A stretch of DNA of 64,000 nt from Stentor coeruleus (lineage: Eukaryota; Ciliophora; Heterotrichea; Heterotrichida; Stentoridae), in contig MPUH01000151.1 of NCBI GenBank assembly GCA_001970955.1, forward strand, positions 29,825 to 93,824. Reading direction: 5' to 3'. Both the position numbers and the translations under genes were made by a program. Positions 17,353-27,397 of this stretch are shown in pieces. Every line of letters begins with the position of its first letter. The first letter of the stretch is position 1. Below the pieces are notes generated by a model, which was given only the letters and a program-made list of their open reading frames with translations, ran no database searches and had not been told where the DNA came from.

Positions 17353-17910
17353 ATGGAAAGTAAAGGCTTTTACAAAGTTTTAGACCATGTCTATAAAACC
17401 TTGAGAATTTCAAATGACAAAGACTTCCCACAAGTCTCTGACCAATATACCTGCAAAGTTAAATTTTCTCACAAGCCTTTCATTGATGAATTCGCAGCCA
17501 AGGCTTCACAATTAGAAAAAAATCGACTTTTTAGTCTCAACAAAAATTTAAAATCATGCTGCACTCTTTCTCTTTCTAAACTCCAAAAAGCACCTATAAA
17601 AAAAAAACCTATCATTAATAAAAACACAACTAAAAGTAAATCAGTGCGCGTAATACAAAACAAATTCAACAAAGAAGAAAAAAAAATAAGTTTAAAATGC
17701 GAGACACTATTAAAAGAACTAAAAATATCATTGACTGGTAAAACCCCTAAAAAAATCGATCTTGGGGTCTTGGCAGAAGACTTGCCACCACCAGAAACTA
17801 AGTCATCTTTAACAACAAATCGGAATAAAAAAAAAAGGATTGTAATAAAGTCTTTTGATTTTCATGCAACACCTACATTTGTAAGGGATGCTTTTAGCAA
17901 GAAAAAATAA
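17353..17910 (+). CDS. orphan basic protein
   Basis: 185 residues, Lys/Ser-rich. The N-terminal 60 residues (MESKGFYKVLDHVYKTLRIS, FIDEFAAKASQLEKNRLF) look helical. The rest is basic and low in hydrophobics (KKKPIINKNTTKSKSVRVIQ), ending with FVRDAFSKKK. I recognise no family. A microtubule- or nucleic-acid-associated protein would fit the charge, but nothing proves it. It is a single frame from the first ATG, with A/T-rich flanks. Confidence 0.7.
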   Translation: MESKGFYKVLDHVYKTLRISNDKDFPQVSDQYTCKVKFSHKPFIDEFAAKASQLEKNRLFSLNKNLKSCCTLSLSKLQKAPIKKKPIINKNTTKSKSVRVIQNKFNKEEKKISLKCETLLKELKISLTGKTPKKIDLGVLAEDLPPPETKSSLTTNRNKKKRIVIKSFDFHATPTFVRDAFSKKK

Positions 17911-18670
17911 TTAGGATTATAAGTTTTATTAGGTGAAGAAAGTCGATAATTTTTATTTTATTTAAGGGTAGGATTTGAATATGAAGATGCTTGAGGATAA
18001 AGTTTGAGAAGATTTATTAACATTAAGTATTTTTTTATTATTAGTTATAGTATTACATTCATATCAGATGAAGGTTGTTTGCTTATTGTTCTGAATATAT
18101 TATTGAATGATTGTATTCTTGAGTACTAAGATAGCAGTGGCAAAAGAAATCCTAAGCTAAAAAGTCAGCTACATAGCTATATGTATTTATTTCTATTCAA
18201 AGATAAGTTATTGATAAGCAAAGCATAACCATAAATATTTTTTATAGACACCCTTACCTTCAATCTCAAGAACGCTTATCTTTGAATTGCACATGGGTAT
18301 CAATAAGATATTATAAAAGCAGGAAGTACTTGAAAGCAGTTAAAAATATTTGTTGATAATAGATATATAAATGCAGACAAAACTATTAAACAAAAGTAAA
18401 TTCTTAAAAAATAATTCATCCTATTCAGCCACAACTAAGATATTTTAACACATAATTCCGCATATCCTAAATCATAAAATCTAAATCTACTCCTAAACCT
18501 TGAATCTATAAAAACCCTATTCAAAACATTAAAACTATCATAAACTAATCCTATCTAATTAGTATTAGTATTAGTTAGGAATTATCGCTTGACTATTGTC
18601 CAGCCCTTGTTAATTTAATCCTATCTAATAACAAATCCATTTATCCACTTATCTTATTTTAATACATATA
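17911..18670. other. intergenic, holds a small mobile-element copy
   Basis: 760 bp without a gene. It contains the 56-bp insertion with 14-bp direct repeats at 18546-18629. Otherwise it is AT-rich, with A/C-rich DNA before the next start. Confidence 0.6.
18546..18629 (-). mobile_element. miniature retroelement-like insertion, copy A
   Basis: A 14-bp direct repeat TAATCCTATCTAAT (18546-18559 and 18616-18629) flanks a 56-bp insert that shares its core with 56780-56828. On the minus strand the insert reads AATTAACAAGGGCTGGACAA..., then GATAATTCCTAACTAATACT, and ends in TACTAA-type repeats. Different target repeats around the same core indicate insertion with target-site duplication. The variable simple-repeat tail fits target-primed reverse transcription of a short RNA. 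It carries no coding capacity. Confidence 0.7.
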
Positions 18671-19283
18671 ATGCTTTTAATCTCTATATTCCTAACAGTT
18701 CTCCTTACCCATTCATCAGAAATCCCGAACAGNAATCTCTATATTCCTAACAGTTCTCCTTACCCATTCATCAGAAATCCCGAACAGAAATGAAAATCCT
18801 AACCAGGAATCTCCGTTAAAATACCCAAGAGAGATATTTAGAGGTGTGATTCCTCCAAGACTGAAAAATCGTTGTGAAGAGCTATCGGTAGCTGAAAATT
18901 TCCCAATAAAAGATTGTGAAGACTATGATATTGTTGTTGAAAAACTTAAAAAAGCTCGAAGAGGACAAGGATACCCTGAAAACGAAAGAACTCAAGGACA
19001 TATACCACCACAAATGAGACATTTAGAAGATTTTCCAAAAGAACAAATGTTTTTTGAGTCACAAATGAGACCTGAGATTAATATAGACCCATCTGCATAT
19101 AAAGAAGAGTTTTTTGGTAAAGCTAATGAAGATAGTGGAAATAATTATGAATCAAAAGACCCTCCTCCTAAAAGAAGATTAAACAATGACAATCAGTACA
19201 ACTCAGCTGAAATACCGGAAGAGCATAGAAAAAAGTATGAAGAAATGGTAGAGAGTTTTAAAGGTAAACATAAAATTCAATAA
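18671..19283 (+). CDS. small secreted protein, frame broken by an assembly overlap
   Basis: The start ATG at 18671 encodes a signal peptide, MLLISIFLTVLLTHSSE. A single N at 18733 is flanked by a duplicated 54 bp (18679-18732, 18734-18787). Collapsing it gives a 185-residue protein. The mature part is hydrophilic and acidic/basic mixed (CEELSVAENFPIKDCEDYD, HIPPQMRHLEDFPKEQMFF), ending EEMVESFKGKHKIQ. It has two to three Cys and no TM. No family is recognised. A second signal-peptide protein follows at 19585, so the pair may be secreted or granule proteins; that is inference. Confidence 0.75.
18679..18787. repeat. 54-bp overlap duplication around an N at 18733
   Basis: Identical 54-bp segments lie either side of one N, inside the signal-peptide region of the secreted protein gene. 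It is an assembly overlap, not a gene feature. Confidence 0.92.
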
Positions 19284-19584
19284 GAGTTTAGGTTAGGAAG
19301 AATACTAAATGATTTGATTTAAATAAAATGATAGTGTTTCGGGTGATTGTTTTTATTATATAGTTCAGAGTTTATTTAAAAAAACAGATGATTAAAAGTT
19401 TTCAGTTATTTACCTTGTAAACTACATAGAATGGATTTTAATTATTTAAATATTAGAGTATTATGCTTACAAAAAATTTACCTTAGGCTTTTCAGTTTTG
19501 ATTGCTGGCTTAAATTATCTTTGATAATATCGAATTAATCCCAACCTTATCTTATCATTTTATATCTCATATATTCGTTTTAAA

Positions 19585-19926
19585 ATGAAATCTGTGTTAC
19601 AGCTTTTCACTCTTTTATGCTATCTCCACATATCAGCAGCTTCATTAAGATCCAATTCTCAAATAACCTCTCTTGGGTCACAAGAAAACGTATATAATGA
19701 TATGGAAAGTCCAAGTAATAATCTGATCAATCCAATTTCTCTATCAAAAAATTCTTTTATCCAACTTGAGTTTATTGGAGATGATTTTACTCAAATATCA
19801 TCAGCAAGTTATATTCAAGAATCAAGTGATGTTAAAGAAAGTAGTGAATCTGAATCAACTGAAGTTGTAGGGGATGAAAATGCACCTAGTCAAGGAGCTA
19901 CAGATCCAGCTATAACAGGATATTAG
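19585..19926 (+). CDS. small secreted Ser-rich protein
   Basis: 113 residues. A clear signal peptide (MKSVLQLFTLLCYLHISAAS) is followed by a short mature chain rich in Ser, Glu, Asn and Gln (SSDVKESSESESTEVVGDEN) with no Cys after the signal. No domain is recognised. The simple composition suggests an extracellular or secretory-granule peptide. ATG follows TTCGTTTTAAA. Confidence 0.7.
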   Translation: MKSVLQLFTLLCYLHISAASLRSNSQITSLGSQENVYNDMESPSNNLINPISLSKNSFIQLEFIGDDFTQISSASYIQESSDVKESSESESTEVVGDENAPSQGATDPAITGY

Positions 19927-20344
19927 AATTAATCATATAATTAGCTAGTTTTTTTAAATGTATTTTATTAAGATATACAAAAAACTAGCTAATTCAGGTA
20001 ATATAGAGATTATTATAATGAATAGGAAATTCAATGATAAGATAATAAGAAATTTTTGTTCACTAAAGAAAATATGTTAATGTATTTTGGGATAATAATA
20101 TGATATAATGTAAGGTTTGTAATGGTTTGATGGGGAAAAAATTTGATAAAGAGGGTTTTATGGATTGATGAGTGAATTAAAGGATTTTATTTGGAAGTTT
20201 TAATGAAGATATAGAATTAATTGATACTAGAGTTGATGTTGAAGATGAAGGTATATAAAATACAGAAATTATCACGAAAGTTATATTTGTATTATTTAGT
20301 TATAAATTAATCATATAATAACCTAACTTCTATAAGACATTATA
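19927..20344. other. intergenic between convergent genes
   Basis: 418 bp, AT-rich. AACTAGCTAATT (around 19983) and TTAGCTAGTTTT (around 19941) form a small inverted repeat just after the plus-strand stop that could be a 3'-end hairpin. No gene is seen. Confidence 0.4.
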
Positions 20345-23300
20345 TTATCTCCACCAAGGGCTATTCACATAGCTCACAACATAAACACCTTCAATAATAA
20401 TCGATATACCTAATGTTATCATACTTACTTGCCAAACATCTGTATTAATACCATATATCGATAATAACATAACACATGCTATAATCAAAGGCAAAGATAC
20501 AATAATTGAATTCAAAAAGCATAATTTTTCAAGAGCATATCTGAATTTTGCTGATATAGCAAGACCCTTAACTTCAGTTGTAGCACCCAAGCCGAAAATC
20601 CCACAATAAATGCATCTGAAGAATTGTACACCACAGAGTATAGACAAAACTTTAATAAAAATATATGATTTTTTATGAACTAAAGAATAATAAGATAAAG
20701 TTGCGTTTGTCATTTGGAAAGTTTCAATATGTAAATACAAAAACATTATAGCTAAAGTTGAAGTGCCTATAACAAGTGAGACTATTATCGGTAAAAGAAT
20801 CCCTGTAGTAAAAGTTGAACTTGTCCAGAGAACTATTACAAGGGCGATTTTACAACTGAAAATGCTTGTGCTTAAAAGTGCTAAAACAGATGGCATAAGT
20901 AAAAAAGAATCACTATATATAAAACATCCAGCAACAAGAATAGAAATTACAATGAAAATCTCACCTAAAAGGAAATAAACTGCATATGTTGTTTTAGAAT
21001 AACCTATATCAATACAAGTCCCACTATTAGAAGATAATCCATCAGGGCACTTATCTAAGCATAAACCATTATAAAGAATTCCAGTCATACATTCTATACA
21101 AACAGTTTCGTTATAGCATTTCGTACAATTATTAGAACATTTTGCACACTGTAAATTGTTATAATAAGTACCTTCAGGGCACTCTTCACATATTCCATTA
21201 TTAATAACATACCCATTTTCGCATTCATAGCATTTATCATAATCACAGTTTTTACATTTTTTTGAACATAAAGGTTTACATATCGAATCTTCAACAACAG
21301 TTTTGTCTGGGCAATTTTCTACACAAGTGTTGTTAAAAAGGAAACTATTTTCACATTCTAAACATGTATCTTCTGATGTACAAATTAAACAGGATTTACT
21401 GCATTTGAAACAAAGGTTGTCTATACCATAAAACCCAGAAGGGCATTTTACCACACAATCTTTATTATATAAATATCCTGTTTTACAAGAACTACAATAG
21501 CCTTTATCACATGTTGCACAAGATTCAGGGCAGGTGTAAACACAAATACCATCAACAGGAATAGTCCTATCTGGACATAATGCATAACAGAAATTATCAA
21601 ACATAAAAAAAGGGCTTTGACAAGAAGTGCAAAATGAAGAAGATTCGCAAGTTAAACATGATGAGTTACAATTATAGCACATACTATCTTTGCTATAATA
21701 TCCAGATGGACATAAACTTACACATTCGCCGTTAAGTAAAAATTTCCCTTCAGAGCATTTATAACAAAGGTCAGCATTCTCACAATAGTCACAATCGTTA
21801 CTGCAAGGTAAGCATTTATTATTATCAAAGTAATAATTATCAGGACAATTTTTCACACATGTGTTATTATAAATACTAAACCCATCTGAACATTTTTTAC
21901 AGATTTCAGGATGGCTTATTGTGCAGTCTATACAATTATCATCATCACAATTGACAACACATAAACTATCTATAGATATATACCCATCAGGACATTGACT
22001 AGTACATTTGCTATCTACAGTCATAGAAAATCCAGAAATACAAGTTGTGCAGGTAGATTCATTTAAACATTCCGCACAATTTGAAGAACAAGGTAAGCAA
22101 GAATTATCTGATATATAATAATTTGAAGGACATTTAGTTGTACAATAAGATATGCTTAAAACTATAGCAAGTGTACCTTCAGGGCAGATTTCATAGCATA
22201 TAGATCCATAAAGAAATTGACCAATTAAACATTCAGATGCACATTGACCATCTGGAAGTAGATAAGGTGTATCTTCATAACATCCAGTACAGTCATCAGG
22301 ACCTGGACCACTACATGTAAGACAGTTTGGATCACAGATATTACAATCTTTTAAATCTTCGGTAATGAAATGACCTATTGGGCATACTTCGACACAAACA
22401 TTTTCGGTGAATCTAAAAAATCCTGCTGGGCATTCTAATAAGCATGAGGTAAGGTATAAATAAAGGTTATTTGAACATGATGTACAATCTAAATATGTCC
22501 CTCCATCGCATGTGTTGCAGGTGGAATCGCAGATATAGCAAAAGTCATCTAATATGTAAAAACCTTCACTACATGATGAGATTGGTATACAAGTACCGTC
22601 GGAGAATTTTAGAAAACCATCAGGACATACTGAGACACATGATTGCTCTGAAAGATAGTAGGTGTCTGTGCATGAGGTACAGATCGTATCTGAAGTGCAT
22701 GTTTTACACTCTTCAGGACATGCAAAACACTCACCGTTATCTATATAAAATCCATCCAAACACTCATCTTCTGAAATGCACAAATTCGGACTAAACTTAA
22801 CAAAACCACTAGGACAAGGATCTACACACATATCTTCAAACAAATACAATTCTCCTTGACAAGTAGTACAAATCTTATAATCTGAACATGTAGCACATTC
22901 ATCAAAGCATTGAAAACAATCATGCAAATCCTCAGTAACATAAAACCCATCAAGACAATCATCAACACAAATATTTCCATCAAACCTATAAAAACCATCA
23001 GGACATACTTCAACACAGCTATTCTCATACAAATACAAACTTCCAGAGCATGAATCACATCCATTAGGTCCAATTTCACTACAAGTATTACAAGTAACAT
23101 CACAATTTACACAAACTCCTGAATCAAGTACCGTTATTCCTTCAGGGCATTTTTCAACACACAAATTCTTATCTAAATATTGTTCATAATAATAATTATA
23201 ACAACTAGTACAAGTAAAATCATTACCTAAACATGTTGAGCATTTAGTAGAACATTCTTGACATATAGAGCCATTTGCATAATAACCATCTGGACAAATA

Positions 23301-26300
23301 TTAACACAAAGACCAGTACCTGGGACTAGCATACCTGTTGTACAAGTAAAGCAATAATTAGAAGAAAGGCTACAAGTTGAACATGGTGAGGTACAAGGAT
23401 TAATATTACTACATTGATTGTTTATAAGTATAGTTCCTTCAGGACATATGTCAACACAATATCCATTAGATTTATATCGACCATTAGGACAAGAAGTGCA
23501 ATCTGAAGCATATTGAGAGTTGCAACTAGCACAAGTATAATGACATTTTATACAAGTAAGGGGGTTTATAGATGCTAGAAACTCATCATCAGCACAAGTT
23601 TCTTGACATGAGTATCCACTAAGAAGTGGGAAATCGCTTGGGACTAAACATTCCCAGCAGATATCCCCTGCACATTTACTACATGAGCAAGAACTAGTAG
23701 GCATTTTGTATAGAACAGAACCAGATATGTATTGGTCTATAATATACCCATTAATATCTTTGATTGTTATTGTGAAAGGGGAATATGATAATGCAGAACC
23801 TGGATTTGTTATTGAGGGAAATAAAATACCGACCATTTGGCTGCCAGTTTTTTCTAAAGAAAATCCTTTAGTAATTGTCAATGTTTTACTTGATACAGAG
23901 CAGATAAGTGATGAGTCTATAGTTAAAAAACTACTACAGAGCATTGATAATGGGAGCATTGGGCCTGTTGGAAAGGTAATTTCTATATAAGAATCTTTTA
24001 AGATTGAATGCTCAGTTGTGAATATAATCCTATAAGTTGTTGATATTGACACTTGAGGATTTTCTGGGTGGATATCAACTGCAAACATCTGCCCAGGGAC
24101 AAGATTAGATAATAATGAAGAAACTTCAAAAGATCCTGTATCTATTGTGTATGTATATAAACTTGTTATAGTCATAATACCTGTAACACTTCTCACTGAG
24201 TTTAAGTTTTTTATCCCTTTAAAATCTAATTTTATTTGACTTCCACTTGAGCATTCACTTGTACAATAGCCAGTAATAGTCATAGAAGTTAATGATCCAG
24301 TATAGCTTAATAGTATTGAAGATTTGTATATAGATAAACTACTATCTAAAGTCAAAAGGTCTTGAGGTAAGCTAAGGACCAAACTTCCACCAGCTGGGAT
24401 TTTACTAGCAATATTAAAACTTATCGTCAAAACATGTGGACTACTAACAACATAACTAGTCCTACTAAAACTTGCTGATGTCACAACATTCGGAATAAGG
24501 CTGTTAATCGAACTAACAAAACTACCTGATTCAATTTCATAACCAGAATAAAATACCATCATAGTAAAAGATCCAGAAAATCCTCCAATTGTATCAGGAT
24601 TCATTATACCCACAACACTTAAATCAAAACTTGTCCCAGAATTACAACCACTATTACATGGATAGAATTTAATATCTTTAATACTACCATCAGAATATAA
24701 CTCATAAGTACAAGTTATCCCATTAGCAGAATTATAACAAGTAACTCCTGATGTTTGAGGGAAAATAGCATTTTGTGGTAAATAAACAATAACATAAGCT
24801 CCAGAAATATACTGTGTAGCTGATGTATATTGGAAATGAAAATTTGTATTAAGTTGAACTATATCTCCTATACGAGAAACTCCTCCTGTAACACTTCTAC
24901 ATATAAGCGTAGGGGTAAATTGCCCAGCTGAAGTTATCATATCAATAACCCCAGTCATAGCTGAATTATAAGTATAAACTCTAATCTGAGAATTCACTGA
25001 AGGATTATAATAAAGTGCATTACCAATTCCTTGTAAAGTTAAAGATAAAACAGTCCCAGCACTACAACAACTTGAACAGCTTGTATCTGTAGCTGAACAC
25101 CATTCAGTCATTGTTAATTCTACAGTACTTGGATCTAAAGGTAAAGATGATTTCGTACATATATTTAAAGGAGATGAACTTTCATAACATTGTATACCTG
25201 TAGTTTCAAGAAATTGGTCTAAAGGTAATACAACTTTAACATGTCCACCTGTTGGGATTATAGTATTTGTTGTAAATGTAAGCTTATAAGGTCCTGAATC
25301 TGCAACATAAGCTGTATTTCTTGATTTTGTTGATACAGACAAACTACCAGGATCAGCTGTAAAGTTTACAAGTTGTTCATTCATGCATATAAGCACATTA
25401 GCTGAAGTGTATAAGTAAATTTTTATATAGTCTGTAGTTGCGTTATTATGAGGGTTTATGATTGAATTAAGCCTTAAGCTTACTGTTTTATCAATCTGCG
25501 TAACAAGATTTGAAGTAAATTGGTTTGTGGAAACTGAACAAGATAAAGATGGGGATGTACTTAGACCTCCAGCATTAGTACATGTAGATGTACTTTGGAC
25601 TAAATATGTACTTGGAAAAGAAATTTTGAAACTGAATTGATTTGTTGTTGATGCGTCGTAGATATCGTTTGAAAAGTATAAGGCAATTTGAGTGTTTGCG
25701 TAAACTAGTTTTGACATTGGGATATATCCGGTTAAGGTTATAACGCAAGGGTTTATTGATGATATTACAACTGAGCCTTTTTCTATGTATTCGTTTGCAT
25801 TAGTTGCTGTGTAGATAATCCCTGAGGAGTAACCAACAAATTTTGGGTTTTTTACTTGGTAAATACTTATGAGGAGGGTGTTATCTTTGGATGCACCTGA
25901 AGGGAGAAGACCTGTTGCTGTTACTGTGGTACTGGATATTGATACACCCATAGTTACTGAGGTCCCACTGTTTAGAGTACCGGTTATTGTGGTTTCAGCT
26001 GCGGTTTTTAAAGTCGAGTCGCTTGTGAAAGAGAGAATTATCCACCCATCAGATGGGATGTTTTGATTGATTTTAACTGAATAGGTATATAAAGACCATC
26101 CTCCCACATTAAGATTATCCTGAGTAAAACTCAACAAAGAAATTTCCCCAGGGTTGAATCTATTATCCCCAAACGCATAAGAGTAATAATACGAATAAGT
26201 ACTCGCTCCTTCATTATATCCATACAAAAGTATATTTCCTAAATTAGTTCCTTTATACGCAATATTTGGATTCATAATCAAACCAAGCTTAAAAGTTATC

Positions 26301-26680
26301 ATCACAGGTATAGCATATGGTGTAATAAGAGTTATAGTATTTGCTGATGTAACTCCACATTGACCATCATAATCAGAATCTGTTTCACCTACACTAGGTT
26401 TTAATGGGTCATATAAAGTTTTGATAACGATTTCTGTGAAATCTGATACAGTGCAATAATTTGGTAAAGTATTAACAGAGCTTATCACTGTGAATTTTGA
26501 AGGCAAGACAACGACTATGCGAAACCTTGCCGGGATTGTTGGATATGATGAAGTTAAAGCAAGGGTAAAGGTGTAATTAGTTTGGCTTGTGATTGTTGAG
26601 TTAGCAATGTCTACTGAGGCTGTGTAAAAGCCTAGAACTCCGAAGTTTAACAGAATTAAGATACCCGCCAAGATGTTCAT
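20345..26680 (-). CDS. giant cysteine-rich transmembrane surface protein
   Basis: A single uninterrupted frame of 2111 residues. It has a signal peptide at 1-18 (MNILAGILILLNFGVLGFYT). Residues about 20-985 are beta-rich Ser/Thr repeats, with recurring phrases such as PSGG-L-LP and SFVSSINSL-PNVV. Residues about 985-1880 are dozens of furin-like/growth-factor-receptor Cys-rich units (CPDGFYRFDGNICV, CSTCLGNDFTCTSC, CPSGYYSKDSMCYNC). About six TM helices fill the last ~220 residues, and the chain ends SYVNSPWWR. Ciliates carry families of such proteins as surface or adhesion molecules; ligand and role are unknown. No intron is evident across 6.3 kb. It is convergent with the secreted gene and divergent from the coiled-coil gene at 27.4 kb. 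Confidence 0.9.
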   Translation of the reverse strand: MNILAGILILLNFGVLGFYTASVDIANSTITSQTNYTFTLALTSSYPTIPARFRIVVVLPSKFTVISSVNTLPNYCTVSDFTEIVIKTLYDPLKPSVGETDSDYDGQCGVTSANTITLITPYAIPVMITFKLGLIMNPNIAYKGTNLGNILLYGYNEGASTYSYYYSYAFGDNRFNPGEISLLSFTQDNLNVGGWSLYTYSVKINQNIPSDGWIILSFTSDSTLKTAAETTITGTLNSGTSVTMGVSISSTTVTATGLLPSGASKDNTLLISIYQVKNPKFVGYSSGIIYTATNANEYIEKGSVVISSINPCVITLTGYIPMSKLVYANTQIALYFSNDIYDASTTNQFSFKISFPSTYLVQSTSTCTNAGGLSTSPSLSCSVSTNQFTSNLVTQIDKTVSLRLNSIINPHNNATTDYIKIYLYTSANVLICMNEQLVNFTADPGSLSVSTKSRNTAYVADSGPYKLTFTTNTIIPTGGHVKVVLPLDQFLETTGIQCYESSSPLNICTKSSLPLDPSTVELTMTEWCSATDTSCSSCCSAGTVLSLTLQGIGNALYYNPSVNSQIRVYTYNSAMTGVIDMITSAGQFTPTLICRSVTGGVSRIGDIVQLNTNFHFQYTSATQYISGAYVIVYLPQNAIFPQTSGVTCYNSANGITCTYELYSDGSIKDIKFYPCNSGCNSGTSFDLSVVGIMNPDTIGGFSGSFTMMVFYSGYEIESGSFVSSINSLIPNVVTSASFSRTSYVVSSPHVLTISFNIASKIPAGGSLVLSLPQDLLTLDSSLSIYKSSILLSYTGSLTSMTITGYCTSECSSGSQIKLDFKGIKNLNSVRSVTGIMTITSLYTYTIDTGSFEVSSLLSNLVPGQMFAVDIHPENPQVSISTTYRIIFTTEHSILKDSYIEITFPTGPMLPLSMLCSSFLTIDSSLICSVSSKTLTITKGFSLEKTGSQMVGILFPSITNPGSALSYSPFTITIKDINGYIIDQYISGSVLYKMPTSSCSCSKCAGDICWECLVPSDFPLLSGYSCQETCADDEFLASINPLTCIKCHYTCASCNSQYASDCTSCPNGRYKSNGYCVDICPEGTILINNQCSNINPCTSPCSTCSLSSNYCFTCTTGMLVPGTGLCVNICPDGYYANGSICQECSTKCSTCLGNDFTCTSCYNYYYEQYLDKNLCVEKCPEGITVLDSGVCVNCDVTCNTCSEIGPNGCDSCSGSLYLYENSCVEVCPDGFYRFDGNICVDDCLDGFYVTEDLHDCFQCFDECATCSDYKICTTCQGELYLFEDMCVDPCPSGFVKFSPNLCISEDECLDGFYIDNGECFACPEECKTCTSDTICTSCTDTYYLSEQSCVSVCPDGFLKFSDGTCIPISSCSEGFYILDDFCYICDSTCNTCDGGTYLDCTSCSNNLYLYLTSCLLECPAGFFRFTENVCVEVCPIGHFITEDLKDCNICDPNCLTCSGPGPDDCTGCYEDTPYLLPDGQCASECLIGQFLYGSICYEICPEGTLAIVLSISYCTTKCPSNYYISDNSCLPCSSNCAECLNESTCTTCISGFSMTVDSKCTSQCPDGYISIDSLCVVNCDDDNCIDCTISHPEICKKCSDGFSIYNNTCVKNCPDNYYFDNNKCLPCSNDCDYCENADLCYKCSEGKFLLNGECVSLCPSGYYSKDSMCYNCNSSCLTCESSSFCTSCQSPFFMFDNFCYALCPDRTIPVDGICVYTCPESCATCDKGYCSSCKTGYLYNKDCVVKCPSGFYGIDNLCFKCSKSCLICTSEDTCLECENSFLFNNTCVENCPDKTVVEDSICKPLCSKKCKNCDYDKCYECENGYVINNGICEECPEGTYYNNLQCAKCSNNCTKCYNETVCIECMTGILYNGLCLDKCPDGLSSNSGTCIDIGYSKTTYAVYFLLGEIFIVISILVAGCFIYSDSFLLMPSVLALLSTSIFSCKIALVIVLWTSSTFTTGILLPIIVSLVIGTSTLAIMFLYLHIETFQMTNATLSYYSLVHKKSYIFIKVLSILCGVQFFRCIYCGIFGLGATTEVKGLAISAKFRYALEKLCFLNSIIVSLPLIIACVMLLSIYGINTDVWQVSMITLGISIIIEGVYVVSYVNSPWWR

Positions 26681-27397
26681 ATTTTATATTTATCTTTGTT
26701 TATGCTAAGAGTTTATAAATGGGAAGGTAAAAGATTTGGGAGAAATTATGATTTGTGGAATTTGAATTTTAAAAGGTTTGGAGTTAGTTAGAATTTGGGT
26801 TTTTTTAGGTTTTAAAAGATTTTGTTTGGGATAGAAGGTAGGGGATTGAAAGGATTTTATGGTAGGTAGGGATTTTTTTTGATTTTTATGAGAGATGATA
26901 GTGAGAAGTGATTGTGATGAAGTTTTTTTTTTCGATATAAATTTGATTTGAAAAATGTTGTGTGAAGAATAAGTGAAGTAGATAATAGAATAGTTGTGGT
27001 TTATAGAATATTTAAATAGATGTTTAGGTGATTGTTATAGAGTGGTTATGATAATAATGATTAGATCATTTGGAAATATTTTGGAAGTGGTTAAAGAGAG
27101 ATTTTCTATGCGATTTAGGTATTTCAAATAAAACCGCATATAATTGTACCTAAAAGTTTCCCGAAAGAAAAAATTATAATTCCCTAAACACAAAAAACTT
27201 AATTCCTTCAGCTTAACCTAACAGCATCTTATTTTCTAAAATCATCTAATCATCATAACAATTTTTATGACAATCATCTCAAGCCTTTTCCCTCACCTCT
27301 AAAATCTTAACAAAACTTAAAATCCAGTTTTTCCTCCCAACCACCACCTAAAAAAACTATTTTTTCATAAATTTTATCATAACTTCTTAATAAAATT
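26681..27397. promoter_or_regulatory. 717-bp divergent intergenic region with a sharp strand-composition switch
   Basis: Up to about 27120 the plus strand is G/T-rich. From there to the next ATG it is A/C-rich and almost free of G. The switch lies midway between the two divergent starts. No gene or repeat is seen. Confidence 0.5.

Noticed and set aside
19935-19995. Bacterial-style terminator from the small inverted repeat AACTAGCTAATT
   Set aside because: Eukaryotic context; kept only as a note in the intergenic entry.
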